Source: Alligator mississippiensis
Taxonomy: Eukaryota; Chordata; Crocodylia; Alligatoridae
Length of the DNA stretch: 64,000 nucleotides
Reading direction: 5' to 3'
NCBI RefSeq assembly: GCF_030867095.1
Contig: NC_081827.1
Span: 210,671,310-210,735,309 of the forward strand
The notes under the pieces are model-generated. The model was not told where the DNA came from and did not search any database. It saw only the letters and a program-made list of their open reading frames with translations. The translations under genes were made by a program, and so were the position numbers. The stretch's first letter is position 1. The number at the start of each line of letters is the position of its first letter. Shown piece by piece: positions 37,684 to 49,600 of the stretch.

Positions 37684-40600
37684 TTATGTAGTTGATTTGA
37701 AAATTGATAATCATAATTCTTATTTTCCTGAGGAAGTGTACAAAATATTAGTGGTTAAAACAAAGTATGATATTAGAACTTGGGACTGCTGATTTATGGA
37801 AGATTGTTGTAATGACAGTATAGTCAAATTAACTCTCTAAAATGTAAGCTACTCTGATTTCCAACTATTCATATGAAAGTAGGGAACATTAGCACCTTCT
37901 AATGTGGCATCTACGTGTGCTTCAGAGCCTTCTGAAGCAGAGCTCCAATTTTAAATTGAGGGGGGAAAACTTGACCATCAGATTTTATAGGGCAGCAGCA
38001 TCATTGGCTTCTTTCCTTCCTAAAAGGGCCATTTTCTGTAGCCAGTCTGTGTGTTCTATGGGGAAAAACCACATACTTTTGTGTATACCACCTTTTCTTT
38101 CCTGAAAGCATGCATGGACACCTGAGGTGCCATTATTGATCTGCCATTTATAAAACTTGTTTCCCGCTGATTTAAAATCAACATTTAAGTCATATAGAAT
38201 TTATATGAGTAGTGGCAAAACAAATATCCAGCATCTATCTGATGGCAATTCTTTAGAACATGTGTGACTGTCTGTATAATTTATTTACATGGTATTTGTC
38301 ATTAATGCTTTTTATAATATGTTCTGACATTTTCTGTACCTATCTCTATAGTCCAGGTAAGAAATCAAGTTTTTTTAAAAGTAGTCTTTCTGGTAACGAA
38401 GAGAGAGAAATCTAAACATACTTCTTTACTTTTAGCTTATGTGAACTAAGACTTTGAATCTGCAGTGATCTTAAGCACACGTGCTTAGGTACTTTTATTG
38501 CATGAGTGCAGGCTCATTAAAATCAGTGGGACTTAGTGCGCTTAAAGTTAAATGGCAGAAGAGTGATAAAGTGCAAGGGCTGCCTGCCATCTAGCTCTGC
38601 ACTTTAGCATCCTTGTGCCTCAGCCAGCCCTTCAGCTGCCTGATGATGCCACCCAGAGCCTGGGGCTGATCCTCTGGTCCTTCTGCCAGCCTGGGGCTTC
38701 TCTGCCCTGGTTCAAACTTCTGCGGTCCCAGGCACACGTGCAGAGGCTGTGCCCAGGAGCAGCTGACTTTGGTCTGAGCTGTGCTGGAGTTTATCGGATT
38801 GCTTTAATAGTACATGTAGATAGATGCACCACCCATTATCCCCTAGGTACTTTGAAGTAGATTCCTTGATGGCATACTCCATGATCTTCTTGGTATCAAG
38901 GTCAGAATGACTGGTCTGTAATATCTCAGATCCTCCTTCTTCCCTTAAAGATGGGTACTTTTTTTCCTTTTTCTGCTTGTCTGGGACCTCCCTGACAGTC
39001 ATGAATTCTCAAAGATAATAGAGCCAGTAGCTCTGAAATTAACTCAGCCAGAGATGTGAATACTCTAGAATGAATCTCATCTATCTCTGCAGACTTGAAA
39101 ACATCTGGTTTCTCCAAGTAACCTCTAACCTATTCTTTCCCTGCACCTAGGATGATTATCTCCTTCATTATCCTTTTTGCCATCTTTGTTCCTTATCTGA
39201 TAGTCTTTATTTTACTGATCCTTCATTTAATTTGTTTAGGAAAACCAAAAAAAAATCTGTCCCTTCCTCACATTTCATACAATTCTTCCCCATCAATTCA
39301 CAAATAATAATGATTATGATAAAAATTAAATCCTTACTATTTGTTGCTTGTTTCTCTACAGTAACTTTCAAAAAGTACAATTATGACATATTTTTCTGTT
39401 TGGTATTTAAAGTTTTTCAGATATACATGCTATTCTATTTAGTATTAAAATAGAAAATAAAATTAAAATTATGTATATAAAAAATAAAATCTGTTAACTT
39501 CTGTTTTCTATGGCCATGTTTCAATGTTCTTTCTTGCTTTTTACTCATAATTCTCTATTGCAGCGTGACACCTTTTATTTTATCCTGGAGATTACACAAG
39601 AAATGAAATGGTTCATAAGGGGAATGAGAATTAGGATTGGAGGGAGAGGGAATGCTTTTCTGGCCTGAAAGAGAGAGGTCTGAAGTAGTAGTTTTGTTAC
39701 TTATATTAGCTTACAGAACAAGTGAGGAAAAACCTACAGCAAATTTTCAGTAAGGGACAAAAAGATATGTATGTAGTTTACTTACATTCTGGATTCTGTT
39801 TCTGTTAACCTTAATTAGAAATTAAGCATGAGGAAAAACTACTCCTTGTACTAAAATTTAACAATGTAATATTGTATGCCCTGTGAAATAAGGAGAGAGA
39901 TGTATTTGAAGGCTACCTTTCTGCTTCACAGTTCATTTGCCCTTAAAACATTCATTTTTGCTTAACTTCTTTTTATAATGTACTGTTGGAGGGAGTTTTA
40001 TACATAAAATAACTTTGTGTTTACAAAAAAGCACAGGGTACTTAGACACAGTGTAAACTTGTAATTTATGTGTTAAGCTATTTTTTTTTAAGGCTTAGAG
40101 AATTTTAGAAGAAATCCAGTACCACGGAGTCAGAAAATGTTTATTGACTTCTGTAAGACTTCTCTTTAACTGGCTAGTGAATTACACAAAATCAAGTCTT
40201 TCCTATCAGTTACTGTGTCCTGAACACCATTTTAGGAATGTTTATTCCCTGAAGCGAATACAATTTGACCAGTTCTGATTTTGAGGTGTTTTGCTCCTTA
40301 TTAGCTCTTCCTTTATTATATAATGGCACTCTGGTGTCTCAAGAAGCCAGAAACCTCTGAAGAAGCCAGTTGGAAAGAAACAGTATTATCTTAAGAAAAG
40401 TTTTATATATGCTTAGGCTGGTAGTGAAGAACTGTCAGGTTCATCTTATTTGAAAAATGGAGCTATAATGTTTGCTAACTAGGTCTTGATATAAAGACAA
40501 AAGGTTTTTCGCAATCGACTGTTAATTTCAAAGTAAATAAATCTTCAAGGAAGAAGCAAAATATTGCTTTGCTCTTAAATTCTAGCGCCGCTCCCTGCTC

Positions 40601-43600
40601 CTCCCAGTACTTGCTGTAGATTTATATAAACCACTGTTCAGAGATTCAGCTACCTGCTGGCATTAATACACCTCATCATTCCTGCCTGCTGATCAACTCC
40701 TGCTGGTTAGTAGAGTGCAAGAGCGGTTGTCCATGCATGGAGGAGATTTAATCCCATCCCTGCTAGAGTCTAGGATTCTTATCACACAGACATAAATGTA
40801 GGATAATCTGACGTTTCTTAAAGAAAACTGATCCCAAAAGGGCAGTAGTTCTCTGGGTAAATACTTGATCAAATGAAAAACTTACCAAGTGCCTTTTTTC
40901 CCTTGCCAACCAGGTTACGCATTGTGAATATGAAGCCTTTTGGCATTTTGTTTGTGTACGCTGACAAAAACAAGGGAGCTAATATTATTTACACAAGATG
41001 TAGCTTTACAAAACCAAATGAAATGTTTTAGTAATAAGATTGAATAATGGGATACATACATCTGCATTTATGAAGCTAATGCTCTCAAAACTTAAGAGCC
41101 TTTTACCAGAAATGTTGTTTAGAAAGCAGTTTTCTGCTTTCATGATATTCACAGGAGTCATTAGTTGTACCTTACATCAGTTAACACCAAACATGGTTCA
41201 TCTTAAGCCTTCTCTGTTCTCCCTCTTTTAATCATGTGGATATTTGTTGTCTCATAAATTTCAGTTTAAGTAATTTTCCTAAGACATTTTCCTGCAGGTT
41301 CTGGAGGAAAGCAGATGCTCTTAATCCAGTATTGGTGAGGAGTGTCTGATTGTATATAGAGTAAGAATCAATGAATTAAGTGAAAGATAAAATATAATTC
41401 TCTTAAACTGTTCGTGGCAAGTTGTATGATGGTATTCCTCTTGAAATAGACTGCCCACTGAGTGAGTTTGTTATAAAACTGTAGCAGTCTGATCTTGCTT
41501 TTTTTTCCCTTTTAAACTGGGGGGAAAGAATTGTTTAAGGTACTATAAGGATTATAGTATAGGATAAACTGTTTTCAGCTTATTTGAAGGACATTCTCTA
41601 CTCTGTATTTATTTTGAAAACTGATGATAAAATGCAGAATTTGAGGGCATATACTTATTGGGTTTCATTGGCCATCCAATTGCATGTGATGAATCCTTTC
41701 ATTTAAGATTTAATAAAAAGCTTGCATAACTAATTTGTCTGCAGCTAGCTACTATGGAATAGGATTGGATTGTTTCCTTTGAGCGTTTTATCTACACAGA
41801 TTCTGCTTTTGGTACAGGTAAGACCCATGTGTATGAAATTAGATTCTTTTGATTGCTGGTGTCTATTGGGACTGTGCTCATGCTCCAGGTGTTCTCTTTC
41901 CCCCAGTAAATCAGGGCAGGGTTAGCCACAGGTTGAATTTGGTTCCTTCTGATGGCCATAGTCAGTCAGAGGAACCTCTTAGTGACTTTATTTCTTCTTA
42001 AGTCATAGCTGACTGAATTCTACTTTAGTTTTTATGGGGTTGGTTTCGTTTTGCTTTGTTTTTTGTTTTTGTTAGTTTTGACATGAATGTTGTAAGTCTG
42101 GCCTGTGCATTCTCCATTCAGTTCTCACTTTGGGTTACCACCTGTCCCAGTTTCGGGGTGGGATAACCTCAAATCCAGTGAGGAGCAGAGAAAGTGCTCC
42201 TCATGTACAGAGGTAAGGGATTTTATTTCTATTCCTTTGTTTCACAAAACAAAGGAGGCTGGAGATGCATCCTCTGTCTTCATTCTCAACACTTTATTGC
42301 TTCAGATTCCGTTAGATACTTTTGCTTCTGTAATCCTTTTATTGGATCCTGTGGGCAGGTTCTAAGCTCTTGACCACAAATATACTTGTTTTCATATTTT
42401 AATACTTTTGTGACCACAGTGTATCTAAATTTCTAGTTGGGAACATTACTGGTCATCTATGGCACCAAGAAGGTTCCCCAGTGTTCTAGATATGGTGGCT
42501 GGTCCTTTGAGAAGACAAGGCATTCAGGCCTCTTAGATGGTTGGCTGTAAAGGGACAAATCCCAACCATAAATTGCTGAGCTGCTTCTGAGGATCCTAAG
42601 CCTTTTTGCACTGGGACTCGGGGTCAGTAGGGAAAAATCCTATACCGACCTCAGCTTTGGGTATAATTTCCAAGTTGGTGAGAGTTTACCTTCCTCAGCA
42701 GATGTTTTAGATGAAGTTTGACGTCCTTAGCACTCTCCAGACTCCTACCAGCATACTGGTGAAGATTTTTGGTGTTCAGATCAGCATAAAAGTATGTTGC
42801 ACACTATGTTGAAACTTTGCAAGTTTGTTGAAACCTGTATATTGGCCAACAGGCACAACAGGGATTGAGAGATCATGCTTCCAAGGTCCTGATTCATTAG
42901 ACTAGTGGATAGAACCCATCCTTGTGCACAGCAGGTTTTCAGTACCTCTACTGACAAATACTAGACACTGACACTTCCCTCTGGGGTGAGGAATGCATCT
43001 CAATCAGCTGATGGTTCAAAAGAAGCCGTCTCCTTGATGGCTAGCCAGTACATATACACTGTGGAACTTCTGGGCTTGCATGGGACTTGGTGCAGGGAAG
43101 TAAAACACAATTTTTAAAATTTATTTCTTTTATATCTGCAAGCAGCCTTACATGTTTTCCCATCTCTTCAAAATTTCACCCTTCCTGGATCCTTAATGTG
43201 AAAGAAACTGATGGGTCAGTTTTTGAGCCAGTAGATATATCTTCTCTTTATCACAAGGTGGTGAATATAGCCTTTTTGGAAGCCAGTTACTGGAATAACT
43301 TTCTTGCCTTGCTTGAAGTTTCTGCCCACTGTGATTTCAGATTTCTGCATCAGTTTACTTACCTTCAAATTCTGTAGACTAGATCCCACCACTTGCAAAA
43401 GGTGACTGTACTTTTTGGATGTCCTGAGAACACTGTCATTTTATTTGGATAGGACAAGGCCATTCAAGATGGCCCAGTCCTTAAATGAGATCAGGTGATG
43501 GATGAAGAACAACCAATTTTGGCTGAATCCAAGCAAAAAAAAAAATGTCCAGAAGAGGCTCTTATGATGATCTCTCTTGATTTCCCACATAATATTGGCT

Positions 43601-46600
43601 GTAAGACTTCGCTGAATTAAGTCTTTGAATTACAGCATGCCACACAGCTTAAAGGGAATGCTGGTTACTTTAAAAAAAAAGTTTTTTGCTGTATCTTAGC
43701 CTGTTAGAACCTTAATAAGTACGAATGTGTCATTTATTAAGATAAGTCTGAACATTACCTACTAAGTCCTGTTAAAATGTTTTGATTATAGCTTCCCAAC
43801 TAGCATTGGAAAGCTTCAGAAATTTAGGGCCTGATTCAAAGGCAACTTGAGTCGATGAGAGTATTTTCAATGAGTTCAATAAGCTCTGGGTCAGGTTCAT
43901 CGGTACTGCAAGATTATGTTCCCTAGATTTCCTTCCACTGGTTTGGAAGCCTCCCTGCATAGTGATTGCAGAAAAAGCTCTGTCCTGGCCACCACCATCA
44001 AAATCTAGGAAGAGCCTATGAGACATCTGCAGGAGTGACAGCTGCTTCCATCTGGGCACACCTACTGGCCGCTGGGTGAGACGGATGCCAGAAGAGAACA
44101 TCCTCGGGGTAGGGCAGGATGCCACAAACTCAGCTTCTCCCTGCTGACCCCTAGATTGACACTTTGAATACCTTCCTCCTGCCTCACATCTTGTTCATCC
44201 AGAGAGGCTCCGCAGTCCCCAAGACATCTTTTAAGAAAGTGGATGATGAAATTAAGCAACTCGTAAAGAAGTGGATGAACTTGCCTCTGGGCTTGCAACA
44301 AGATTCTGTACATCCCCTATTGACAGAGGTGTCACCATCCCTCACATGGGAGACCTCTGCAACATTACAGTAGTCATCCATGCCTTCTGCTGCCTGACCT
44401 TCCCAACAGATTGGTGAGCTGCATCACTGTAGTGCTCTAAAAGAGACTACCAGAAGTAGGTCACCAATCAATAAGGACCTGGCCACATTCCTGAGTGGAT
44501 TGCTGGAGGGTGAGCTTGGGTGAGACAGCAGATACTTTGCCTTGCTGTGGAATCAAGCCCACAATGCCACCTGATATCCTGGGAAGTGTATTGACTAATG
44601 CTGATCCTGGTGTAAGGAGTGGCAGAAGCTGGGGTCTTGCTGCTTCCAGCTACAACCGCCAACCAGATCACCATACTGTTCCCCCATCTCCCCTCCACTT
44701 AGAGTCAGGACCTGCCTAGAAACATTCCTGAAGGATGCTTTGCAGGTCAAGTACATTTAAAATTTGAAGATGAAATCTGACTAGGTACAGTACAGTCTTT
44801 GAGGTCACTTCAAAGTGGGGCCAGCAGGACCTTCACAGTCTGACATTTCATCCATTATGCCTATCTTAACTGTGTCTAACTCGATGGCACTATCTGCTGT
44901 AGCCACTGAGACTAGAGATGCCAGAGGTGTGGCTATGAGAGTGAGACCCTGGCTCACTCTCATAGCCCCATGTCTGCAAGCTCCATGGTAGTTCTGCCAC
45001 ATCACCATAGAGGACTGACTGGTGAAGGCCATTTCTGCGTTGGTTAGGACAGTAGCTGTGAAGCACATTGTCCCAAGCTGAGACAGCTATCTGCATTTGG
45101 ACCTTGTTGTAACAGATGAAGACAATAAAAAGAGCCTGTTGATCAATGTTACGATCCCCTTTGAGTACCAATGGTAGGCTTTTGCTGAAGCCCAGGGGCG
45201 AAGGCTCTCCGACTACAGGCCACTGGTTTATCCCCTGAGGGAGAAGGGATATGATGTGATAGTGCAGACACTGATTCTTGGGGCACTTAAAACCTCAGAG
45301 CCCAGCAACGAGAGCATCCTGAGAGCACCTCATTGTTCCTCAAAACTGCTGAAGTGCCTCATGGTATCTGACACCATTATATGGTCAGGGGACATCTACA
45401 TTGAAACTATTACTGACCATCACCTGTATGAAGAGAGTTGGCTGAGACCATGTGCTAGAAGTAGGGATTGAGGGATGGCTTGATTTTCTCTTCCCCACAC
45501 AGACTCATGTCTGCTAAGGTCTTTGAATATTTCCCATCCCAGCAATTGTACTCCTCATGCTAAAGCCATTGACTAAGTATTCCTTACAATCTTGCATCTT
45601 TGTACCAATGCAGTTATCATGGGGTCCTGTCTCTCTTCATTCCATGGCATTGAATTGAAAATTTCCATTATCCCAGCATAACACAGACTGCATGATATTA
45701 ACCACACATCTTGGATTGTGTCAGTATACAGTAACTGTGTGCCTATATAGCTACCATGCGTGGGGTCCTGTATTGTCTTCCAACTCTACCAAACCATGTA
45801 ATAACTTGGCCACAGTTCTGGCATGATGGATTTACCTTGGCACATGGTATGCTGGATTGGGTGGGCCCCAGTGTGCAGCTCCCACTAGTTCACAGGCCCC
45901 AGCCCTAAAGACCCCAAACTTCTGGTACTTATCTTCAAGATCACTACCCTTTATTGTGCCACATCAAAGAAAAATCAGTGGTGCAACAAAAGGTGGTAAT
46001 ATATGCTACCACCTTATTGCAGTGGATGTTTATTAGTTCTGTGATGGGAGGCTGTGAGCAGCCTGAATTGCTTGCACTCTCCAGCCACCTTGGGCAGCTG
46101 CTATGGGGGCTTCCCCACTCAGCCAGATCTGCTCCCTGCAATCCCTAGCATAATAGTAGTAATTTTACCTGCCTTATATAACTTAGAAATGTAGTGAAGG
46201 TATAATTCTGTTTGGACTTTAATTTGTAGGGGTTTTCTTTTACCTTTTGTAAATTTTAAATCTCAAGATAATATAGTAATGTTATTAGAGATTCATAAGG
46301 ATCTTATTTTTCCCTTTTCACATCTGCCTCTGCTTCTTCCTGCTTGATGTTGTCAGTTCACCAGCAATGTTTCTGTCATCAAAAATATGAAACTTACCAT
46401 GAGGGTCTGTGCTGTTCTTTCATTCTTTTTGATTATGCTGAAAGTGGCAAGGAGGACCTTTAAAAGGGTTCAGAATGGTCAGGCAAATTGGGAAACAGTA
46501 GTGCAGAAGGGGATGAGACAAATTCTGTGAAGATGACCAGGGAGATAGATGAGGAATGGAGGAAAAATATGAAGGGAAAGGCAATGAAACAAGTGTGGGA

Positions 46601-49600
46601 GGTCAATGGTAGTAATTTTTTTGTTATGTAAACTATCCACTGCATTAGCTGAAGGCTATGGAGAAAGTACCTCTTGTTATATGGTGATGAGCAGGGATCC
46701 GGGTTTTCCATTTCCCACGGAAAAACGGAGAAAACCATGGATTTCCCATTTTTATCAGAGAAAATGTAGATTTTACCTTTTTAGCAGAGAAACGGAGAAT
46801 TTCCTGCTTTTGCAGAGCTCTGCAGGCTGGTAGAGTTTCAGCCTGCAAGAGCTGATTGCAAAAAGGGCAGAAAATCCGCAGCCCTGCCTGGAGGGGAAGG
46901 GAGAGGTGGAAGGGCAGGGCCTGAGGCTTTTAGTCGGTCCCAGGGCTTGCCTCTGACTCACGTTCCTTCTGGAGTCTGTAAGGTTAGGTAAGTGGGGCTT
47001 GCAGGGGGCTGGGGGGGTTGCGGGGCAGGGCTGGTGGGGAAGGTGGCTGTGGGAACTGGCTGGGGGCTGAGGGAGTGGGGAGGTGTTGGTTAAGGACATG
47101 GAGTGCCTGCCTGGACGGCAGCATGCAGACTGCGGGCGGTGCTATTGGCCCAACCGGGCTCGGCACCTCCATGTGCGGCGTCTCTTGAGGGCTGATAGTG
47201 CTGTTCTGGTTCCATGTGCTGCTGGTTGGGCGAGTAGTCCTGCAGGGAGCAGGCTTGGGGCTCAGGGAATGGGGAGGTGTTGGTGGAAGACGTAGAGTTG
47301 GCTACCCAGTGGCACATGAAACCAGAGATTCCTTATTTCCTTTTTAGGTAGGAAATAAGAGCACTAAAGAAAAGAGAACCCTTAGACAGAACAAAACAAA
47401 TAAGTTGAAAGCTGTTGAGGAAGGGGGAGGGGGATGATTGTACAGACACGGGTTGAAGTATGGGTTCTGTGTACACAAAAATTGATCAACACGCCTATAA
47501 CAGAACGTGCTATGGCTTTGCTAGTCTGTAGTCATGTAGAAAGGCTCAATAGATGGAGAAAAAGGGCATATAGCACATTGTAGAACCTAATGGGAGAAGA
47601 CACAAAAAAACAAACAAGTTAACTATATGCTTGTAGTGGAAGGTGTTTTGGATAAGTTTCCTAAAAATCTCAGAAATAAAACTAACTTCCTAAATTTATA
47701 AACCTACTATTGAATTTCTGGCGATATAAATAGATAAACAGTACTTTAGAGTTGCTTTTTATAAATGGAAAATACTTCAAATCTGTAGTGGCTCTGGTAT
47801 ATGTTTTAGAAGAAACTGAAGTTTCAAAAACATTTTTGAATCTAATGTTTTTGTAGGTGGTCAGTGTGACTCTGAAGTGAAAGTGTATGTAAAGTAAACA
47901 TTGAGTGCAGGAAATTAAGTAAGTATCAGTTATCTTAAAAAAAATTTTTTTGAAGGATCTGAATAACAAATACCTTGAAAAAAACAAGAAATTCTAATAC
48001 AGTCACTATTAATCTATTTCTCATTATATCAGTGTTGCTGTAGTTCATTTTGTAGTATTTCAGTTTTATTGTGCATGTCATAAAACATTAAATACAGTAT
48101 GTGGTATATTGATTTTATGATATAACTATTAATACATGTAATGCTTGCTGCATTCTGTCTAATGTTTGTGGTGCATGTGTATAGCTGAACTGGCTATTAC
48201 TGGTTCTTCTGGAAAGTAAATTCACTATATGTAATTAAAAAAAAAAAGTATCCGATTGTATAAAAGTAGTTGGATATACTGTTATCTTGTGCATAATAAG
48301 AAATGTATCTTTGTAGACTAACTGCTTTTTTAGGGGCCGATGCCAGAATGGAGAGGAAAGAATGCAGGATGTTTTAGATGAGGTCTAACTATTGCCTCTG
48401 TTTAAGGCTCAGGAGGCGCATGTAAACTTGGGAACTGTATTCTTGTCCCTTGTGATTAGCGAAGGTTGTTAGGCATTGTGTCTGGTGCTTAAGATTGCTT
48501 CCATATAGTAGTAATATGATGTTTTAACGACCCAGGGCAGATGCATCACTTCTCCTTAGCCAGGAAGTCCTCTTAAACTTCAGCAATTTCAGCAATAGCT
48601 TTTTTTTTTTTTTTCATTTCTTTTTTGGAGAAATTTGTAGGAGAGTTGTTTAGTACACTGTTATCTTTTGGAATTTTTGGAAATCTAGGATAGCCCTTGG
48701 TGTGGCATGGAAAACAAAAATTTAATTTGTAGTTGATTTGCTCTCAAGTACATCTTTTGGAATTTGATTCAGTCTTGATTTGAAAACAGAAGTATAGAGA
48801 AAAACCAAGGAGGGATTGGATTTTTCATGGTCTTTGCTATGTCGAATCCTAGTTTTTGCTTTAATGCATTGTTTTCCTTTTATAAAATCAAAATGAACAC
48901 CGTGTCCTTCACTTAATGTCCTTAGTTATTTGTATAAATTATTGTATTTGTATATTACATAGGTTCACCCAGGAATGTTACCTACTTCTTGTTGAACTTT
49001 ACTAATTCAGTATCTCTGAAAAACAGTCTTTTTAAAAATAATATTGAGTACGGAGTAGAAGACACATGAAACTTATTTTATTTCTTCTCACTTTCCTTCC
49101 CCCACCTTAAACCTGCAAGAAAAAGATACAGTCTTGGTGGTGATTTTTGCTGCCAAGAGCAGTTCAAACTTAAGTTTTAAAATTTTTTCTTGTTTTGTCT
49201 TCCTCTTTGAAATTTCTAGTTGGATATGCTTTTAAAATACAGAACAGGCTACAAAGGGCACAGCAGCAGTGTCGGTATGCACTAAAATCTGTTGACTTTT
49301 GACTGACACACAGCACTCTCAGCAGTAAAGAAATTTGATCATTATGGTTTCCTTCTCTCTGTTTAATGGGCTACTTACGGATCTATGTTTGTTCTTTGCC
49401 TTAGATATTAGGATTAAAGAAGAGGAGCCTGATCCAGAAGAGTGGCAGCTCGGTGGTGATTCTACACTGAATACCAATGATCTAACACATCTGAGAGTAC
49501 AGGTGGTAGATGAGGAAGGGGACCAACCTCATCAAGAAGGAAAAAGATTACGACGTGTAGCTTGCACCTGTCCCAACTGTAAAGAAGGTGGTGGGAGGTA

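Noticed and set aside
43470-43550. Segment reading [14 protein letters not shown], resembling the LINE WMxxNxLxLNxxKT block
   Set aside because: It falls directly after the recombinase-like part of the DIRS fossil in a different frame, lacks neighbouring LINE blocks, and an A-run creates the lysines.
45480-46200. 28S rDNA flank for the R2 relic
   Set aside because: I looked for the sequence normally downstream of R2 (TAGCCAAATGCC) and did not find it here, so no rDNA segment is annotated.
49335-49404. Upstream extension of exon 5 as coding
   Set aside because: The frame is open, but the polypyrimidine-rich CTTTGCCTTAG acceptor and the phase match to exon 4 place the exon start at 49405.
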